Assembly: GCA_030611285.1 (NCBI GenBank)
Contig: JAUWQC010000006.1
Coordinates: forward strand, 1-15,205
Length of the DNA: 15,205 nucleotides
Reading direction: 5' to 3'
From: a bacterium
GTDB taxonomy: Bacteria > Actinomycetota > Humimicrobiia > Humimicrobiales > Humimicrobiaceae
The notes beneath the pieces are model-generated. The model had not been told where the DNA came from, did no database searches, and saw nothing but the letters and a program-made list of their open reading frames with translations. The position numbers and the translations under genes are program-made. Shown here piece after piece: positions 5,783 to 12,693 of this stretch; within the stretch, counting starts at the first letter, position 1, and the number at the start of each line of letters is the position of its first letter.

Positions 5783-6814
5783 ATGAGTGTTAGAGACTTG
5801 ATCTTAAAAAAACTAGAAGAAAAAGGTGAAGTTAAATCTTCAGAAATCGTAAAAGCTACTGGATATTCCCGTGTATATGTAAATAGGTATTTTAAAGAGC
5901 TCCGCGAGGAAGGTATTTTATTACAAATTGGTAAGGCAAATAAAGCAAAGTACATTCCTGCAACTGAAGAGATTATATTAAAAGAAAGAAAATCTATTAA
6001 TAAAATACATAGAATACTTAATAATGTAAACCTTCATGAAGATGAAGTTTTTAATGGTATTAAAAGACAGTCAGGTATTGTTGAAGGATTAAGAGGCAAT
6101 GTCTCAGGTATTCTCGAATATGCTTTCACAGAGATGCTTAATAATGCAATTGAACATTCTGAGTCAAAAAAGGTAGAAATAATTATTGAGCGAAGAACAA
6201 ATAACATAATATTTGAAGTAAAAGACCGGGGTGTAGGAATTTTCAATAATATTATGAATAAAAAGGGATTAAGCAGTGAAATGGATGCCATTCAGGATTT
6301 ACTTAAGGGGAAACAAACTACAGCGCCATCGTACCATAGCGGAGAAGGGATTTTTTTTACTTCCAGGATAGGTGATATCCTGACAATTCAAAGTTCACTA
6401 AAAAAGATTATTTTTGATAATTTAATAGGAGATATATTTGTTCGGGATGTTAAAAGTACTCAAGGTACCAGGGTGTTATTTTCAATTAGCCTGGATTCAA
6501 CAAGGGATATTAGCAAAGTCTTTAAGCGATATTCTGATAACAACTATGAATTCAGCAGGACGGAAGTAGCTATCAAACTTTATGCAGTGGATGTCAATTA
6601 TATATCACGGTCTCAGGCACGCAGAGTTTTAACCGGTTTGGAAAATTTTAAAACAATAATACTCGATTTCAGGGAAATAGATACAATAGGTCAGGCATTT
6701 GCAGATGAGATTTTCAGGGTATGGAAAATGAAAAATTCCAGAGTAAATATTATATCTAAAAACGCTAATGAGAATGTTCTATTTATGATAAAAAGAGCAC
6801 TTTCAGAAGAATAA
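5783..6814 (+). CDS. wHTH / GHKL ATPase / STAS-like (DUF4325) fusion regulator
   Basis: A 343-residue soluble protein, apparently three domains. Residues 1-65 are a winged helix: a helix-turn-helix at ~17-42 (SSEIVKATGYSRVYVNRYFKEL) and a wing to ~58. Residues ~100-235 are a GHKL (HATPase) fold: N-box EMLNNAIEH with Glu117 and Asn121, G1 box DRGVG at 148-152, lid and G2 with SGEG at 186-189, and QGTRV at 227-231. Residues ~256-340 match the STAS-like DUF4325 family, with LDFREIDTIGQAFADEIF at 294-311. There is no transmembrane segment and no histidine phosphoacceptor, so it is not a standard sensor kinase. The fold pair recalls SpoIIAB-type anti-sigma kinases with STAS antagonists, but joined in one chain with a DNA-binding head. 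The repeated operator upstream suggests autoregulation (inference). No Shine-Dalgarno precedes the ATG. Its signal and targets are unknown. Confidence 0.85.
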   Translation: MSVRDLILKKLEEKGEVKSSEIVKATGYSRVYVNRYFKELREEGILLQIGKANKAKYIPATEEIILKERKSINKIHRILNNVNLHEDEVFNGIKRQSGIVEGLRGNVSGILEYAFTEMLNNAIEHSESKKVEIIIERRTNNIIFEVKDRGVGIFNNIMNKKGLSSEMDAIQDLLKGKQTTAPSYHSGEGIFFTSRIGDILTIQSSLKKIIFDNLIGDIFVRDVKSTQGTRVLFSISLDSTRDISKVFKRYSDNNYEFSRTEVAIKLYAVDVNYISRSQARRVLTGLENFKTIILDFREIDTIGQAFADEIFRVWKMKNSRVNIISKNANENVLFMIKRALSEE

Positions 6815-6844
6815 ATATCTAATCTTTTTTAAAACTTTTAACCT

Positions 6845-7717
6845 TTAAAAATTTTCTTCAAATTCCAGGGAAAAATCGACGGCTGGCGCGGAATGGGTGA
6901 TTAATCCCACTGATATCATATCAACACCTGTTTTGCATATCTCTTCAAGATTTCTGAGATTAATATTACCTGAAGCCTCTACCAGACAGGAGCTGCCTCT
7001 TTTTTCTCTTATTATTTTAACTGCTCTTGTCATCTGATCAGCACTCATATTATCAAGCATTATAATATCTGCCTTACTGGTTATTGCTTCATCAAGTTGG
7101 TTAAAATCTTTGATTTCTACCTCGATTTTTAGATCATAGGGGATACTAGACCTGATACTTTCTATGGCTTTTGAAACACCACATGCAGCAGCTATATGAT
7201 TATCCTTGATAATTATCCCGTCAAAAAGGCCGAAACGGTGGTTATGGCCGCCGCCGCAGAGTACCGCATATTTTTCAATTTTTCGAAGAAGCGGCTTTGT
7301 TTTTCTGGTATCTAAAATTTTAACCTTATAAGGCTCTGCAATTTTTGCAAATTTACCGGTAAGAGTGGCAATTCCAGACATATGTTGGATGAAATTAAGA
7401 CAGATCCTCTCAGCCTTTAAAATTGACAGGGTTGATCCGCTAATGTTGCATACTCTATCCATATATTCTAGCTTGTCCCCATCATTTTTTAATCTGCCAA
7501 TTTTTATACTGCTGTCGATTTCTTCCAGCACAAAGCCTGCCACATCCAGGCCGCTTAATATTGCGTCACCTTCTTCCTTGCATATAATATATGAAAATGA
7601 ATTCCTGTTCGGTGGGATTAGATATTTAGAGGTTATATCTCCAAAACCATCCATATCTTCGGAAATAGCTCCTCTTATGATATCTATTACTTCATTTTTC
7701 AAAATCTTATTTTCCAT
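6845..7717 (-). CDS. nadC: Quinolinate phosphoribosyltransferase
   Basis: Converts quinolinate and PRPP to nicotinate mononucleotide, CO2 and diphosphate, the third step of de novo NAD synthesis. The 290 residues fit the family. Motifs seen: GDITS at 27-31, the ER..LNFIQHMSGIAT segment at 103-118 with Arg104, DTRKT at 136-140, CGGGHNHR at 154-161, KDNH at 171-174, LDNMS at 221-225, VEASGNI at 246-252 and ISVGLITHSAPAVDFSL at the end. It lies 17 bp after nadB on the same strand and is the last gene of the nadABC operon. The ribosome site is weak (AGGAT about 6 nt before the ATG), so coupling to nadB translation is likely. Its 3' end is 30 bp from that of the convergent regulator gene, and I see no clear terminator hairpin between them. 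Confidence 0.96.
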   Translation of the reverse strand: MENKILKNEVIDIIRGAISEDMDGFGDITSKYLIPPNRNSFSYIICKEEGDAILSGLDVAGFVLEEIDSSIKIGRLKNDGDKLEYMDRVCNISGSTLSILKAERICLNFIQHMSGIATLTGKFAKIAEPYKVKILDTRKTKPLLRKIEKYAVLCGGGHNHRFGLFDGIIIKDNHIAAACGVSKAIESIRSSIPYDLKIEVEIKDFNQLDEAITSKADIIMLDNMSADQMTRAVKIIREKRGSSCLVEASGNINLRNLEEICKTGVDMISVGLITHSAPAVDFSLEFEENF

Positions 7718-7734
7718 ATTTTATCCTGTTACTT

Positions 7735-9393
7735 TTAAATATCTTTAAAATATACTTTATTCTGTTTTAGTATTATATGTTTTTCCCAGTTTTTGTTATC
7801 TTTTTTCGGGAAATCATTTCTCTGGTGTGTCCCTCTGCTTTCCTCCCTCAAGCTTGCCGCTTTTATTATAAGGCTGGCTACAGTGAGCATATTGGCAAAC
7901 TCAAGCATGTTCTTGTCTTTTTTGTTGTAAAGATACCCACTATTTATGTGAAAGTTTACGAATTCTCCTGCTTCTTTTAAGCTCTGCGCATCCCGCAGTA
8001 TACCGACCTTCCCGGTCATAATGTTTTTCAAGTCCGAAATGAGAGTTTTTATATCCGGTTTATGGTCATTAATTTTACCAGCTTTACTTTTTTTTATTTT
8101 AGCTTCATCCAAAAGCTTATTTACGCCTTCAATTGTTTTGTTCTCATACCCTGTGTTTTTTTGCTTTAGTTTTTTTTCGATGTCTTTATATATTTTCCAG
8201 CCATATACCAGACCTTCCATAAGGGAATTGCTGGCCAGTCTATTCGCACCATGTGCACCTGTTGCAGCTGCCTCACCGCAGCAGTACAGGCCTTCTATAT
8301 TTGTCTTTCCCTTGTAGTCTGTTTTGATTCCACCGTTTAAGTAATGTTCGGCTGGAGATACCTTGATTAAATCTTTTTTTAAATTCAGGCTATTTTCCCT
8401 TAGTTTTGAGATTATATTTGGAAAGCGTATTTTGAGATGGCTTTCAGGGATATGTGTAGCATCAAGATAGATGTAATTAGAACTACACTTATCCATTACT
8501 CTTATCATTTCCTTTACCACTATATCTCGGGGAGCCAGTTCTGCTCTTGGATGCCTGCCGACCATAAATCTCGTTCCATGGCAATCCCGCAGATATGCGC
8601 CCTCTCCTCTAAGGGCTTCACTTATCAAAAATAGTTTTGAGTCTTTTGTTTTAAATACTGTGGGGTGGAACTGGACAAATTCTATATCCGTAATAGAGGT
8701 TCCTGCCCTGTAGGCCATGGCAATACCATCTCCGGTTGATATTGGAGGGTTTGTGGAAAGATTATAAATCTGACCAATTCCACCACTTGCAATTACAATA
8801 TTAGAAGCAGGGTGTATTTCAATCTTATTAGTATTTATATCCATACCCAGAACTCCTGTACATTTGTTCTTATAAACTAATATATCCAGAACAAAATGTT
8901 CCGGGAGAAAATTTATCTGTTTTAAGCTCTTTGAGTGAGAAACTAATTTTTTCTCAAGCTCTTCTCCGGTTGCATCTCCTCCGGCATGAAGAATCCTGGG
9001 ATAGCTGTGTCCTCCTTCAGTGGTCAGGCTTATCTCTCCTTCGGAAATATCAAAATTTGTACCGATTTCTATTAAATCCTCTATCATTTTTGGCGCAGTT
9101 TTCACCAGTATTTTCACTGCCTTCCTGTCGCAGAGGCCCTGACCGGCTGCTATAGTATCCTGGTAATGGTTTTTCCAGAAATCGGGTTTTTTAATTGCTG
9201 CGGCAATACCACCCTGGGCATACCAGGTTGTTGAATCGGAAAGGGAACTTTTGGTAAGCACCTTTATATTATTATTTTTTGCCAGTCTCATTGCAGTGGA
9301 GAGACCTGCAATTCCACTGCCAATAACAATACAATCGCAGTATTTATGAACTTTCTGGCAAAATGATGGACTTATTAAATATCTTGGCAACAT
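7735..9393 (-). CDS. nadB: L-aspartate oxidase
   Basis: A cytoplasmic FAD enzyme oxidising L-aspartate to iminoaspartate for NadA; under anoxia fumarate can serve as electron acceptor. The 552 residues match the family. Seen motifs: dinucleotide-binding GSGIAGL at 25-31, TTWYAQGGIAAA at 55-66, GGHSYPRILHAGGDATG at 127-143, GDGIAMAYRAG at 221-231, EFVQFHPT at 238-245, LRGEGAYLRD at 261-270, APRDIV at 287-292, HYLNGGI at 350-356, and GEAAATGAHGANRLASNSL at 373-391, which binds FAD. The tail SRGTHQRNDFP followed by NWEKHI is typical of NadB rather than succinate dehydrogenase or fumarate reductase flavoproteins, which it otherwise resembles. Only 3 bp separate its start from the nadA stop; AGGATG within the 3' end of nadA may serve translation. 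Confidence 0.96.
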   Translation of the reverse strand: MLPRYLISPSFCQKVHKYCDCIVIGSGIAGLSTAMRLAKNNNIKVLTKSSLSDSTTWYAQGGIAAAIKKPDFWKNHYQDTIAAGQGLCDRKAVKILVKTAPKMIEDLIEIGTNFDISEGEISLTTEGGHSYPRILHAGGDATGEELEKKLVSHSKSLKQINFLPEHFVLDILVYKNKCTGVLGMDINTNKIEIHPASNIVIASGGIGQIYNLSTNPPISTGDGIAMAYRAGTSITDIEFVQFHPTVFKTKDSKLFLISEALRGEGAYLRDCHGTRFMVGRHPRAELAPRDIVVKEMIRVMDKCSSNYIYLDATHIPESHLKIRFPNIISKLRENSLNLKKDLIKVSPAEHYLNGGIKTDYKGKTNIEGLYCCGEAAATGAHGANRLASNSLMEGLVYGWKIYKDIEKKLKQKNTGYENKTIEGVNKLLDEAKIKKSKAGKINDHKPDIKTLISDLKNIMTGKVGILRDAQSLKEAGEFVNFHINSGYLYNKKDKNMLEFANMLTVASLIIKAASLREESRGTHQRNDFPKKDNKNWEKHIILKQNKVYFKDI

Positions 9394-9396
9394 AAT

Positions 9397-10311
9397 TTAT
9401 TTTATAGCTATCATCCTGTTAATAGCTGATCCGGCTTTCCTGATGATTTCTTCCGGTACTTTTATTTCATATCTCTCATCTTCCAGTGACCAGAGGACCT
9501 TTTCAAGGTTTATAAGCTTCATATCGGGGCATATAGCTTTGCCGGTAGCAGGATAGAAGGTCTTGGCCGGATTCTCTTTTTTTAGTCTATGTAATATTCC
9601 AATCTCTGTTCCGATTATAAAGTTCTTTTTTTTACTGTTTTTTATATATTTTAACATTCCTCCGGTAGAAGCTACTTTATCAGCAATACTTATTACATCC
9701 GGTGTGCATTCAGGATGTACCATAACTGCAGCGTCCAGGTGCTCTTTCTTAATCTGAATTATGTCTTTGATATTAATCATAATGTGGGTAGGACAATATC
9801 CATTCCATAATATAAGTTTTCTGCCTGTCTGGCTCTGAACATAACTTCCCAGGTACTTATCCGGTATGAATATTATTTCTTTGTTCTTTGGAATGGATTT
9901 TACCACGTTTACTGCATTTGAAGATGTGCAGCAGATATCACTTAAGGCTTTAACTTCAGCAGTGGAATTTACATAACATACTACAACAGCATCAGGATGT
10001 TCATTTATTAGCTTCTTAAGCTGAGTTGCGCTAAGCATATCAGCCATGGGGCAGCCGCTGTTTTTATCAGGGAGCAGAACTTTTTTAGCGGGAGATAATA
10101 TTTTAGCAGTTTCAGCCATAAAGTGTACTCCACAGAATACTATAATCTTACTCTGTGCTTTTGACGCTTCTATGCTTAACTCGAGAGAATCTCCTACAAA
10201 GTCTGCTGCATCCTGTACTTCGCCAATTTGATAATTGTGAGCCAGTATAATGGCGTTCTTTTTTATTTTTAGTTTAATAATGTTATCAAGAAACTCTAGT
10301 TTTATATTCAT
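9397..10311 (-). CDS. nadA: Quinolinate synthase (Fe-S)
   Basis: Condenses iminoaspartate with dihydroxyacetone phosphate to quinolinate, using a [4Fe-4S] cluster. At 304 residues it is of the compact type known from Thermotoga and many anaerobes. The three expected cluster ligands are present: Cys87 in NSGCPMAD, Cys173 in GYCPTH and Cys261 in AICPDMK, with spacing like that of characterised enzymes. Substrate-binding motifs include AHNYQ at 24-28, DFVGDSLELS at 37-46, CTSSNAV at 128-134, HPEC at 199-202 and TEIGILHRL at 235-243. It is the first gene of nadABC; its ATG has a good AGAGGA ribosome site about 8 nt upstream. It is divergent from topA across a 330-bp region. Confidence 0.97.
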   Translation of the reverse strand: MNIKLEFLDNIIKLKIKKNAIILAHNYQIGEVQDAADFVGDSLELSIEASKAQSKIIVFCGVHFMAETAKILSPAKKVLLPDKNSGCPMADMLSATQLKKLINEHPDAVVVCYVNSTAEVKALSDICCTSSNAVNVVKSIPKNKEIIFIPDKYLGSYVQSQTGRKLILWNGYCPTHIMINIKDIIQIKKEHLDAAVMVHPECTPDVISIADKVASTGGMLKYIKNSKKKNFIIGTEIGILHRLKKENPAKTFYPATGKAICPDMKLINLEKVLWSLEDERYEIKVPEEIIRKAGSAINRMIAIK

Positions 10312-10342
10312 TTTTTTTCCTCTTATGCAGTAGGAATGCTTT

Positions 10343-10360
10343 TGTTATTTTAAAACAACA
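10343..10360. promoter_or_regulatory. Near-perfect palindrome in the nadA leader
   Basis: TGTTATTTT faces AAAACAACA with one mismatch, 32 bp before the nadA ATG and downstream of the candidate nadA -10 box. It is placed where a repressor could block transcription. I do not recognise the site as that of a named NAD regulator. Confidence 0.35.
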
Positions 10361-10385
10361 TTTATAAAATTAAAATAAGCTCTTT

Positions 10386-10391
10386 ATTATA
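10386..10391 (-). promoter_or_regulatory. Candidate -10 box of nadABC
   Basis: TATAAT on the minus strand, 74 bp upstream of the nadA start. The -35 position has only AAAATA, so activation or a different promoter is possible. Confidence 0.35.
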
Positions 10392-10443
10392 TCTGAAAAC
10401 AGAATCAGTATTTTTCTATCTGATAATATAGAATCGAATATTT

Positions 10444-10461
10444 TGGGATTCTAGAATCCCA
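10444..10461. promoter_or_regulatory. 18-bp perfect palindrome, likely operator
   Basis: TGGGATTCTAGAATCCCA is perfectly self-complementary and stands out by its G/C blocks in an AT-rich region. A related half-site, TTTTGGGACTCTGA, follows at 10464-10477 on the same strand. It lies 132 bp upstream of nadA and 180 bp upstream of topA, so either operon could be the target. No T-run follows on either strand beyond ATTTTTT on +, where the stem has no loop; a terminator is therefore less likely than a dimer-binding operator. Confidence 0.5.
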
Positions 10462-10617
10462 TTTTTTGGGACTCTGATTTTCTTTAAATTCTGGTTTTTA
10501 TAGATTCGGTGAAAAAAGAAATTAAAAAAAGCTTATCAACTTGAAAGATTTATTTATTTTTCTTTTAATGCTATTATTTCAAATTCAGATATATTTAGTT
10601 GATATTTAAAATACCTT

Positions 10618-10623
10618 TATAAT
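10618..10623 (+). promoter_or_regulatory. Candidate -10 box of topA
   Basis: TATAAT, 18 bp before the TTG start, would give a leader of only about 11 nt that still contains the GGGGAT ribosome site at 10630-10635. The -35 position (TTAGTT at 17 bp) is weak; a better TTGATA is only 13 bp away. Confidence 0.35.
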
Positions 10624-10641
10624 TTTAGTGGGGATAATTTC

Positions 10642-12693
10642 TTGAAACTGATTATAAGCGAGAAAGAAATAGCAGCTGGAAGAATTGCGCGTATACTTGC
10701 CGGAAATGGTGTAGACCACCAAAAAGTATATGGGGTTCCCGTCCATCATTTCAAGATTGATGGTGAGGATTACAGGATTATCGGGCTTAAAGGTCATATA
10801 CTGAAAGTGGACTTTCCCAAGGAATATGCAAACTGGTTTAAAGTGGACCCGATAGAGCTTATTGATGCTAAAATAGAAAAAATTCCCATCCAGAAAAAGA
10901 TAATCCAGGCACTAAATAAAATTTCCAGTGATGCGGATGAGATTATTATAGCCACAGACTACGACAGAGAGGGTGAGCTTATTGGCTATGATGCAATGCA
11001 GCTGGTAAAAGAAAGAAACGCTCTTGCTCCTGCAAAAAGGGCAAAGTTTTCAGCAATTACTCCAAAAGATATAAACCAGGCATTTTCAAAACTGGGAAAA
11101 ATTGATCTGGATCTTGCTTTTGCAGGAAGGGCAAGGCAGGATATTGACCTGATATGGGGAGCCACACTGACACGCTTTTTATCCCTTGCCACCTATCAGA
11201 TTAAGGATAAATTTCTTTCGGTGGGAAGAGTACAGACTCCCACTCTTACCCTTATTGTAGAAAGAGAGCTAAAAATAAAATCATTTATCCCCACTCCTTA
11301 TTGGGTTGTGAGTGTAAAGCTTAAAACAGAATCCGGTGAGGAATTTGAAGCCACTCATAAGAAAAAAAGATTTTTAAAGAAAGAAGATGCGCAGAGTGTT
11401 TTTATTAAGCTGGGTGACAGGGGAACTGTCCTGGGAATAAATGAAAGCATTAGAGATATAAAACCCCCAGCACCCTTTAACACAACTGCCCTTATAATAG
11501 GCGGAAGTTCAATTGGCTTTACTGCATCAAAGACTATAAATATTGCTGAAAACCTGTATATGAACGGTTATATAAGTTATCCCCGCACTGATAACACAGT
11601 TTATCCTTCCTCCATAGATGTAAAAGAAATAGCAAGGATGCTTGGTAGTTCCGGTGAATATTCCCGGATGTCTGAAGCGGTCCTTGCCCAGAAGAAGATA
11701 GTGGCAAGACGGGGCAAAAGAAGATCAACAGACCATCCGCCAATTCATCCTACATCAGTTGCGCAAAAAGCCAACCTGAGCAGTGATGAGTGGAAGCTGT
11801 ATGATCTGATTGTAAGAAGATTTATATGCACCTTGCTTCCTGCAGCAAAAATTAAAATTATAATTGCAACTATTGATATAAATGGAGAACCATTCATTGC
11901 TAATGGCTCCAACTTTATAGAGCAAAGCTGGATAAAGTTTTATCCGTACTATAAGCATAAAGATGTTTTTATTCCTCAGCTTAAAAAAGAACAAATAATA
12001 ACCGTCAGCGGTAAAGAATTGCTGGATAAAAAAACAAAACCACCTGTAAGGTATACCCAGGGAAAGCTGGTTGAAGAAATGGAAGAACTTGGTCTGGGGA
12101 CAAAGGCAACTCGCCATACAATTATACAAAACTTAATCCTGAGAGGATATGTGAATGGGAATCCTCTTCAGCCTTCTGAAAAAGCTATTGCAGTAGTCAG
12201 GATGTTAAAAAAACATGCTGAAAAGATATCATCCCCGGATATGACTTCAGAGTTGGAAATGTATATGGATGGTATTGTAAATGGGGATGAGACTAAAGAG
12301 GATGTTGTGGATAGGTCAAGGAAGATGTTAAGTGAAGTAATGACTGTTCTTCAAAATGAAAAGCATGAGATATCACAAGAGATAAAAAAAGCAATCAGAG
12401 AAGATCTGGTAGTGGGTAAATGCCCGGGTGAAAATTGTGATGGAGATTTAATTGTCAGAACTGCAAGAAAAACAAAGAAAAGATTTATAGGATGCAATGC
12501 TTATCCTGAGTGTAGAACTACATTTTCACTTCCACAAAGAGGTCTTTTGGTTACCACGAGGGAAGAGTGTAAGCATTGTGGGTATCCTGTAGTTAAAATT
12601 ATAAATAAGGGGAGAAAACCCTGGGATTTATGTATAAATCCGGATTGTCCTGGGAAAGATGAGAAATATAGAAACTACAACAATAATAAATGA
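10642..12693 (+). CDS. topA: DNA topoisomerase I, archaeal type (type IA)
   Basis: Relaxes negatively supercoiled DNA by single-strand passage. The 683 residues begin with a TOPRIM domain: Glu7 in ISEKE, and the acidic triad region DYDREGELIG at 106-115. The active tyrosine is Tyr313 in NGYISYPRTDNTVYP. GRVQTPTL at 195-202 and DHPPIHPT at 364-371 are type IA landmarks, and KATRH occurs near 493. The C-terminus from ~590 has two zinc ribbons, with CPGENC ... C ... C and CKHC ... C ... C. The N-terminal pattern IIGLKGHILKVDFPKEYANW and the whole motif set resemble the archaeal TopA family more than bacterial TopA or TopB, which is odd beside bacterial genes. The start is TTG, chosen because GGGGAT lies 6 nt upstream and MKLIISEKE is where the family begins. 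Its last 35 bp overlap the fumarase alpha gene. Confidence 0.92.
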   Translation: MKLIISEKEIAAGRIARILAGNGVDHQKVYGVPVHHFKIDGEDYRIIGLKGHILKVDFPKEYANWFKVDPIELIDAKIEKIPIQKKIIQALNKISSDADEIIIATDYDREGELIGYDAMQLVKERNALAPAKRAKFSAITPKDINQAFSKLGKIDLDLAFAGRARQDIDLIWGATLTRFLSLATYQIKDKFLSVGRVQTPTLTLIVERELKIKSFIPTPYWVVSVKLKTESGEEFEATHKKKRFLKKEDAQSVFIKLGDRGTVLGINESIRDIKPPAPFNTTALIIGGSSIGFTASKTINIAENLYMNGYISYPRTDNTVYPSSIDVKEIARMLGSSGEYSRMSEAVLAQKKIVARRGKRRSTDHPPIHPTSVAQKANLSSDEWKLYDLIVRRFICTLLPAAKIKIIIATIDINGEPFIANGSNFIEQSWIKFYPYYKHKDVFIPQLKKEQIITVSGKELLDKKTKPPVRYTQGKLVEEMEELGLGTKATRHTIIQNLILRGYVNGNPLQPSEKAIAVVRMLKKHAEKISSPDMTSELEMYMDGIVNGDETKEDVVDRSRKMLSEVMTVLQNEKHEISQEIKKAIREDLVVGKCPGENCDGDLIVRTARKTKKRFIGCNAYPECRTTFSLPQRGLLVTTREECKHCGYPVVKIINKGRKPWDLCINPDCPGKDEKYRNYNNNK

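Larger units (their letters stand above)
10312..10641. other. Divergent regulatory region between nadA and topA
   Basis: 330 bp without a credible gene, very AT-rich. It holds the nadA ribosome site (next to 10311), a near-perfect palindrome at 10343-10360, a TATAAT for nadA at 10386-10391, an 18-bp perfect palindrome at 10444-10461, several GAATC/GATTC words (10402, 10431, 10447, 10454, 10503) and a TATAAT for topA at 10618-10623. I see no riboswitch fold or tRNA. Confidence 0.6.

Noticed and set aside
6815..6844. Bidirectional terminator between the regulator gene and nadC
   Set aside because: Only A/T runs are present, with no G/C-containing stem.
7365..7748. Open frames opposite nadC and nadB on the plus strand
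   Set aside because: They are antisense shadows of well-supported nad genes, without motifs or ribosome sites.
11755..12129. Open frame opposite topA (124 codons, minus)
   Set aside because: A shadow of the topoisomerase, Cys/Phe-rich without a recognisable domain.
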